Of a stretch of DNA of 10,986 nt, positions 6,720 to 10,986 are shown one piece after another. The stretch is from an uncultured Carnobacterium sp. (GTDB lineage Bacteria; Bacillota; Bacilli; Lactobacillales; Aerococcaceae). A model generated the notes under the pieces. It had not been told where the DNA came from. It did not search any database and saw nothing but the letters and a program-made list of their open reading frames with translations. Numbering within the stretch: the first letter of the stretch is position 1; every line of letters starts with the position of its first letter. Position numbers and translations under genes: made by a program. Where the stretch lies: contig CAJPNA010000031.1 of the NCBI GenBank assembly GCA_905371865.1, positions 1-10,986 on the forward strand. Direction: 5' to 3'.

Positions 6720-8990
6720 ATGTTAGAATCTAAAGGACAACCAAAATTTAAAAAGATTCTCGGATTTATGGGCAAATGGTTCAAGCGATTACTGATTTTT
6801 ACAGTAGTCGCTTTTGGCATAGCTGGGTTGGTGGGATTGGGTTATGTATATAATACATTGCAATCCGTACCAAAGGTGGATGTTACTAAATTCGAGATTA
6901 AAGGAAATTCAAATATGTATGCAAGCGACGGAAGTCTAATCTGGTCAGATACTGAACGAAGACGAGATTACATTCAGTACAAGGATATTCCACAAGATTA
7001 TGTAAACTTACTAACAGCTGTGGAGGATAATGACTACTTTGAGCATGGTGGGTTTTCAATTAAAGGTACGTTGAATGCTGTTCGGTCAATCATTAAAGAA
7101 AAAATTTTCAAGAGTGGGAACTCTCGTGGTGGTTCGACATTGACACAACAATTGATTAAGAACCAAGTGTTCTCACAAGACGCAAAAGACCGCACTATCT
7201 CACGTAAGATTAAAGAGATATGGTTGGCGATGCAACTGGAAGCGAATTATTCCAAAGAACAAATCTTTGAGTGGTATGTAAATAGCATTGAACTCGGTGA
7301 GCGTTCATTTGGTGCAAATACAATTTCATTAACGTACTTTGGGAAACCAATTTCTGAATTGAACACTGGAAGCGATGAGGACTTGTCGAAACTTGCGATT
7401 ATCGCAGGACTAGGTCAAGCACCTTCTGCGTACAACTTGTACGACAATCCAGAAGCTGTAGATGAACGTCGATATGAAGTGTTATTATCCGCAGTTAAAC
7501 ATGGTAAAATGACACAAGAACAAATGGATAGAATTAACAAAATTCCAGTTACGGATGGATTGAAAGAACGATTCTGGCGTGACGAAGTTGTTTTACAGTC
7601 AATGACGAAGTACTCAGCTCATATCACTGCAGCATTAAAACAAGTAAAACAATTGGGATATGATATTGAGAAAACACCATTACAAATTTATACTACATTG
7701 GATAAAGATGCAACTGATAAACTTCAATCTATTGTGGACAATGCACCAGATTTACGAACAGATGAGCAACAAGTTGCAGCTACAGTAATTGATAATGAAA
7801 CTGGACATGTTATTGCACAAGTGGGTGGTCGTTATCAAAATGAACCAATGAGTTTAAATCGTGCGATTCAACAAAATCGTTCAACTGGTTCATCTATTAA
7901 ACCATTATTAGACTATGCACCAGCAATCGAGTATCTTGGATATGGTACACAAACAAAAATTTCTGGAGCAGCTTATCAATATCCGGGAACTAATTCAGTA
8001 GCGTATAATTATGGTGGGTCGGTATATGGAATGACAGATATACAAACAGCATTGAGATTATCTTTAAATACAACTGCAAATAGATTGTTGGATGAGCACA
8101 TTGGTTCAAGATTAGCTAAAAAATTTATGTCAAAAATGAAAGATTTAGATGTGAAAGACTCATACGGTGGTTCTGACGCACTAGGATTAGATATGTCAAC
8201 TGCTGATTTAGCAAGCGGTTATGCTGCACTTGCACGATACGGTTCGTATCAACAAGCACAATATGTGACTGCGCTTGGATTTAGCGATGGTTCTAAAAAA
8301 GAGATTAAGTTTGAACGAACTCAAGCAATGTTACCATCAACTGCTTATATCTTACTAAAAATTCTGGAAGGTGTGCCGAAATACTCAGCACAAGGAGCTG
8401 AGATACCAGAAATGGCTGTAGCGATGAAGACTGGGACGGTTGCTTATGCAAAATGGATGCCAGACCATGCTGCTTCGGACGTTTGGATTGCAGCAACTAC
8501 GAAGTCTATTACAACTGCAATTTGGTCAGGGTATGATATTCCAGAAGAAAACCATGTGTGGGATAATGCGGATACTCGACATGCTTTAGTGAAACAAATT
8601 ATGCGTACATTTACAAGTGGTCGAGATACGAGCGAATGGTCTATACCAGAGAATGTAGTTCAGAATGGTTCTGGATTATCAGTACAATATTACCCAACAG
8701 TAACATATAAGGAACCAGATTATAGCTTGAAATCATTATATCTTTCAGATAACGAACATACGTTCGATTCTCTATACGGAGATTCTAAACTTAAGTTGAA
8801 ACCGTATGATAAGACAAGGATGGATACTAAGATGAAAGAATATAACGAAGCTGTGAAATGGAAAGAAGAATTGTCGGATGACGATAAGAAAGTGTATAAT
8901 CAAATGATAACTGGTAGTGTTGGTTCGTCTAACACTGTTATACCAGATGACGTGTACGTGAACACAACAACATCTACTGAAAATAGATAA
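6720..8990 (+). CDS. class A penicillin-binding protein (glycosyltransferase/transpeptidase)
   Basis: This 756-aa bifunctional peptidoglycan synthase polymerises lipid II into glycan strands and cross-links them. A cytoplasmic basic tail and one membrane anchor (about 24-44) lead to a GT51 domain: catalytic Glu102 in EDNDYFEHGG, then GGSTLTQQLIKN and RKIKEIWLAMQLE...YVNSIELG. The transpeptidase domain has Ser391-Ser-Ile-Lys394 (GSSIKP), Ser448-Leu-Asn450 and Lys570-Thr-Gly-Thr. Every catalytic motif is present and the length is normal for PBP1A/2A-like proteins. I chose ATG 6720 because GGAGG (6710-6714) precedes it. The ATG at 6708 overlaps that site and has none of its own. It is the last gene of the operon that begins with the CHAP hydrolase and ends at the terminator just downstream. 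A second-copy accessory PBP is plausible but cannot be shown here. Confidence 0.95.
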   Translation: MLESKGQPKFKKILGFMGKWFKRLLIFTVVAFGIAGLVGLGYVYNTLQSVPKVDVTKFEIKGNSNMYASDGSLIWSDTERRRDYIQYKDIPQDYVNLLTAVEDNDYFEHGGFSIKGTLNAVRSIIKEKIFKSGNSRGGSTLTQQLIKNQVFSQDAKDRTISRKIKEIWLAMQLEANYSKEQIFEWYVNSIELGERSFGANTISLTYFGKPISELNTGSDEDLSKLAIIAGLGQAPSAYNLYDNPEAVDERRYEVLLSAVKHGKMTQEQMDRINKIPVTDGLKERFWRDEVVLQSMTKYSAHITAALKQVKQLGYDIEKTPLQIYTTLDKDATDKLQSIVDNAPDLRTDEQQVAATVIDNETGHVIAQVGGRYQNEPMSLNRAIQQNRSTGSSIKPLLDYAPAIEYLGYGTQTKISGAAYQYPGTNSVAYNYGGSVYGMTDIQTALRLSLNTTANRLLDEHIGSRLAKKFMSKMKDLDVKDSYGGSDALGLDMSTADLASGYAALARYGSYQQAQYVTALGFSDGSKKEIKFERTQAMLPSTAYILLKILEGVPKYSAQGAEIPEMAVAMKTGTVAYAKWMPDHAASDVWIAATTKSITTAIWSGYDIPEENHVWDNADTRHALVKQIMRTFTSGRDTSEWSIPENVVQNGSGLSVQYYPTVTYKEPDYSLKSLYLSDNEHTFDSLYGDSKLKLKPYDKTRMDTKMKEYNEAVKWKEELSDDDKKVYNQMITGSVGSSNTVIPDDVYVNTTTSTENR

Positions 8991-8994
8991 AACA

Positions 8995-9027
8995 AAAAGA
9001 GAAGTCTAGATTTTAGACTTCTCTTTT
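8995..9027. terminator. bidirectional Rho-independent terminator
   Basis: A perfect 14-base inverted repeat (8995-9008 with 9014-9027) encloses a 5-base loop. The right arm ends in TTTT followed by CTTTT on the + strand. The A-rich left arm provides the U tract for the opposite strand. It sits five bases after the PBP stop and just before the 3' end of the leftward HIRAN gene, so it should end both transcripts. Confidence 0.9.
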
Positions 9028-9030
9028 CTT

Positions 9031-9342
9031 TTAATACCGTGGCTCAAAAGTATACTTATCTTGAGCTGGAGATTGACTTTTTGGTAAGTGGATTCGAGTC
9101 ACCTTACCAATGACTTCTTCTGACAATTGCATTTTTGCAGACATTGGCACATATCCGAGTAGGAACTCACCAATATAACAAGCAATTGCATTTGGGTCAT
9201 ATGGATTTGTTGGCTCTGGTAATAGACGAGCTGGGATTTCAGAAATCACAACACCACCTTCATTTTTGAGAACAGTCCAATTGAATTCATCAACTAATTC
9301 AATGTTTGGACGAAATTTCATTCCGACAATTGTTACACTCAT
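9031..9342 (-). CDS. stand-alone HIRAN-domain protein
   Basis: This 103-aa protein looks like a single HIRAN domain. MSVTIVGMKFRP at the start, LLPEPTNPYDPNAIACYIGEFLLGYVP in the middle, and a C-terminal strand with basic residues fit the family (VxGxxF ... NPxDxNAIxV ... xGYxP). Known: HIRAN domains, such as that of eukaryotic HLTF, bind DNA 3' ends. In bacteria they occur alone or fused to repair and phage-related proteins, so a DNA-binding role is likely but the target is unknown. I chose the ATG at 9342 because AGGAG (9351-9355, minus strand) is 8 bases upstream. The GTG at 9351 overlaps that site. It is the only gene on this strand here and is divergent from the next gene. Confidence 0.85.
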   Translation of the reverse strand: MSVTIVGMKFRPNIELVDEFNWTVLKNEGGVVISEIPARLLPEPTNPYDPNAIACYIGEFLLGYVPMSAKMQLSEEVIGKVTRIHLPKSQSPAQDKYTFEPRY

Positions 9343-9374
9343 TTGTTTCACTCCTCTTATTTAATTGTAATTGT

Positions 9375-9403
9375 ATTATAACATAATCGTAAATTGAGTA
9401 CAG
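9375..9403 (-). promoter_or_regulatory. promoter of the HIRAN gene (extended -10)
   Basis: On the minus strand a consensus TATAAT (9380-9375) is preceded by TGT (9383-9381), an extended -10. The -35 region at 17 bases (9403-9398, CTGTAC) is weak, which is common for extended -10 promoters. It reads toward the HIRAN ribosome binding site about 20 bases downstream. Confidence 0.65.
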
Positions 9404-9426
9404 ACCTAAAATTGAAACATAGGTCT
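9402..9426. promoter_or_regulatory. inverted repeat between divergent promoters, candidate operator
   Basis: The perfect inverted repeat AGACCTA/TAGGTCT has 7-base arms at 9402-9408 and 9420-9426 separated by 11 bases. The left arm touches the -35 region of the leftward HIRAN promoter. The right arm shares its last base with the -35 box of the rightward promoter. A dimeric regulator bound here could control both genes. Binding is inferred and no regulator gene is identified in the window. Confidence 0.45.
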
Positions 9427-9454
9427 TTACTAAAAATTAATACTGTGATATAAT
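9426..9454 (+). promoter_or_regulatory. promoter of the coiled-coil secreted protein gene
   Basis: TTTACT (9426-9431), a 17-base spacer and a consensus TATAAT (9449-9454) with TG at 9446-9447 form an extended -10 promoter. It lies 30 bases before the ATG at 9484, with ribosome binding site GGAAAGGTGAG in between. Confidence 0.75.
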
Positions 9455-9483
9455 AGAGAAATGGAAGAAAGGAAAGGTGAGAC

Positions 9484-10254
9484 ATGTTTAAACAATTAAC
9501 AATCACGTCTGTAATGGCGGCTATTTTAGGAATTAATGGACTACGACCGTCCAACAATGTGGAAGTGGTTCAAGTATTTCCGAGGGTCGAGTTACTTCGA
9601 GCTGAGATTAGCAAGGAACAGTTGAAATCCTACTACATGCATCAATTACGACAATCAAGTCTTAAAGAAAATGAGATTGAAGAAGGAATTGATGGATTGA
9701 GTAAGGCTGCAACTACGGAAGAAGCTCAATCAATATACGGAAAATATGTAAAGATTGAAATTGACCGTATTCAACAAAAACGTGATGAAGAAGCAAAATC
9801 CAAGAAGGCGGAAGAAGAACGCATTGCGAAAGAAAAAGCTGAGGAGGAAGCGAAAGCTAAGAAGGCAGAGCAAGAACGTATTGCGAAAGAAAAAGCTCAG
9901 CAACAAGCACAGTCGCAAGCTACGGAACAATACCAAGTTCAGCAATCATACTCTAATTCATCGGTGAGCAATAGTGGTTCTAAAATCACATTAGCGCAAT
10001 TCATGTTTGATGGTGTAATTTACAGCGGTGGGTACAAGTTTACTTATTATTCACAAAGCGTGTTACCGGGTGGAGGATTAAGTATTCCGGGACGACATGT
10101 TAACGCTGATGGGTTCGTTTCTGACGGTGATGGATATATTGTATTAGCGGGAAGTGCTCCTAAAGGAACAGTATACGATACACCATTTGGTTACAAAGGT
10201 AAGATTTATGACCGTGGTACGTACGGAAATCACTTAGATGTTTATGTAAGATAA
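9484..10254 (+). CDS. secreted coiled-coil protein with 3D/double-psi-barrel-like C-terminal domain
   Basis: This 256-aa protein follows a strong promoter and a GGAAAGGTGAG ribosome binding site. The N-terminus (FKQLTITSVMAAILGI) is a short hydrophobic segment that could be a signal peptide or anchor, although it is weakly charged. A helical part (about 40-95) leads to a Lys/Glu/Ala coiled coil (about 95-145) made of a duplicated 19-residue unit, then a Gln/Ser-rich linker. The C-terminal domain (about 165-256) contains GYKFTYYSQSVLPGGGLSIP, SDGDGYIVLA, KGTVYDTPFGYKGKIYD and a final LDVYV. The order of short strands with Gly and Asp turns recalls the 3D/double-psi barrel of wall-active proteins (Rpf/MltA-like) and C-terminal domains of phage-borne wall proteins, but I cannot confirm catalytic residues. 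It shares the Lys/Glu coil style with the CHAP protein. Confidence 0.8.
   Translation: MFKQLTITSVMAAILGINGLRPSNNVEVVQVFPRVELLRAEISKEQLKSYYMHQLRQSSLKENEIEEGIDGLSKAATTEEAQSIYGKYVKIEIDRIQQKRDEEAKSKKAEEERIAKEKAEEEAKAKKAEQERIAKEKAQQQAQSQATEQYQVQQSYSNSSVSNSGSKITLAQFMFDGVIYSGGYKFTYYSQSVLPGGGLSIPGRHVNADGFVSDGDGYIVLAGSAPKGTVYDTPFGYKGKIYDRGTYGNHLDVYVR
9793..9906 (+). repeat. 57-base in-frame tandem duplication in coiled coil
   Basis: Two adjacent 57-base units (9793-9849 and 9850-9906) each encode a 19-residue stretch containing KKAE[EQ]ERIAKEKA. They differ by a few substitutions. The duplication preserves the frame and so lengthens the coil. Confidence 0.8.
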
Positions 10255-10275
10255 CACTGGAGAGGAGGTTGACTT

Positions 10276-10986
10276 ATGGTTTTTAGAAGTGATAGAGATG
10301 TTGTGATTGGTAATATTCACGAGAAAGCTCAAAAAACACTAGGTCATATAAACACTCGTAAATCGGATGAGATTTATGATTGGGTTATTGCAAGTGCACT
10401 AGCTGACTGGAAATTAGCGAGCGAGTTAATAATGTGGATTGTAGCGATAGGTATTCCCACAATCATGTTAGGTTTGGCGTTCATATTTGGACAGTTGGAT
10501 AATAAGATATTGATTCGAGTCATTGGATTAATAACATTATTAATTTGGATGTTTGTGTTATATAGACATACTCAGACTAAGAGTGCATACAATCGCATTC
10601 GAGATGAGCTATATAAAAAGGAGTTTACTAAAGTAGATGAGCACTTGTATCGAGCGAATGAGTATCGTCGTGACGATGTTGAGGTTTACTATCCGAATAC
10701 ATCCAATTACGACTTAGAGTACAAGGATGATGAAGAAACGTTCTTTTTACGAGGTATGATTAACTTCAATCAATTATTACGAATCACAAACTCATCAAAT
10801 GATGGACAAGTGTCGATGGTGCTGAATTATGCTCGAAAACCGATTCGTCATACAAACATTACAGTTCGTATTGACAATGCTGAGGATTTACCAGTTGATT
10901 TTTTACAACAATGTGTTTATCAGTTAGAGGGGGCTGAACTTGTGGGCGTGTCAACATTATCTAGTGAGTTCGGATATGTATATGAG
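10276..10986 (+). CDS. two-TM membrane protein, hypothetical (3' end outside window)
   Basis: The frame begins at ATG 10276 behind a strong GAGGAGGT (10262-10269) and stays open to the last base (237 codons seen), so the gene is cut by the window. It lies 21 bases after the coiled-coil gene and is probably co-transcribed with it. Residues 1-50 are soluble. Two hydrophobic helices follow (about 51-71 and 78-96), separated by a short Asp/Asn/Lys turn. Then comes a charged, probably cytoplasmic region (YNRIRDELYKKEFTKVDEHL, a run of acidic residues near 150) and mixed alpha/beta sequence. The hairpin of two membrane helices with both ends on one side suggests an anchored cytoplasmic domain. I do not recognise the family. 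Confidence 0.8.
   Translation, partial: MVFRSDRDVVIGNIHEKAQKTLGHINTRKSDEIYDWVIASALADWKLASELIMWIVAIGIPTIMLGLAFIFGQLDNKILIRVIGLITLLIWMFVLYRHTQTKSAYNRIRDELYKKEFTKVDEHLYRANEYRRDDVEVYYPNTSNYDLEYKDDEETFFLRGMINFNQLLRITNSSNDGQVSMVLNYARKPIRHTNITVRIDNAEDLPVDFLQQCVYQLEGAELVGVSTLSSEFGYVYE

Noticed and set aside
9730..9967. Open frames on both strands across the coiled-coil region of the gene at 9484
   Set aside because: These come from Lys/Glu-rich codons that avoid stops in other frames. The products are low-complexity (Arg/Lys- or Phe/Leu-rich) with no start signals.
1..10986. CRISPR arrays, tRNA or rRNA genes
   Set aside because: I saw no regularly spaced repeats and no cloverleaf or rRNA-like segments.

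Overview
The window looks like an accessory (mobile or horizontally acquired) region of a low-GC Gram-positive bacterium. The evidence is AT-rich coding sequence, strong GGAGG-type ribosome binding sites, extended -10 sigma-A promoters, a bifunctional class A penicillin-binding protein, a secreted CHAP hydrolase, and an IS607-type element whose TnpB resembles those I recall from lactobacilli. I cannot name the species or say whether this is a plasmid, ICE, prophage or chromosomal island. Almost everything is on the + strand. The one exception is a small HIRAN gene.

Left part (1-1489): four small tightly packed genes of unknown function. The first is cut by the window edge. Three are small acidic proteins and one is a short helical protein. 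Next (about 1493-3530) is an apparently intact IS607-family insertion: serine recombinase tnpA, overlapping tnpB with a complete RuvC active site, and a structured right end that probably encodes the omega (guide) RNA. It sits directly against the 5' end of another small acidic gene (3532-3978) whose start is doubtful.

Central part (4022-9027): a well-delimited transcription unit. A near-consensus promoter (4022-4050) precedes a secreted coiled-coil/CHAP cell-wall hydrolase. Four small acidic paralog-like genes follow, the last interrupted by an in-frame TAA. Then comes a full-length class A PBP (glycosyltransferase plus transpeptidase) and a 14-bp-stem bidirectional terminator (8995-9027). 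A peptidoglycan-cutting enzyme and a peptidoglycan synthase thus bracket a set of unrecognised cytoplasmic proteins. This is the most interesting arrangement in the window.

Right part (9031-10986): a leftward HIRAN gene shares a divergent promoter region, with an inverted repeat between the two promoters, with a rightward gene. That gene encodes a secreted-looking coiled-coil protein with a C-terminal domain resembling 3D/double-psi beta-barrel wall proteins. A two-TM membrane protein follows and runs off the window. At least seven, perhaps eight, of the small acidic proteins look like diverged copies of one fold (N-terminal helix, central beta strands, C-terminal helix and a Tyr-rich last strand). 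Their function is unknown.
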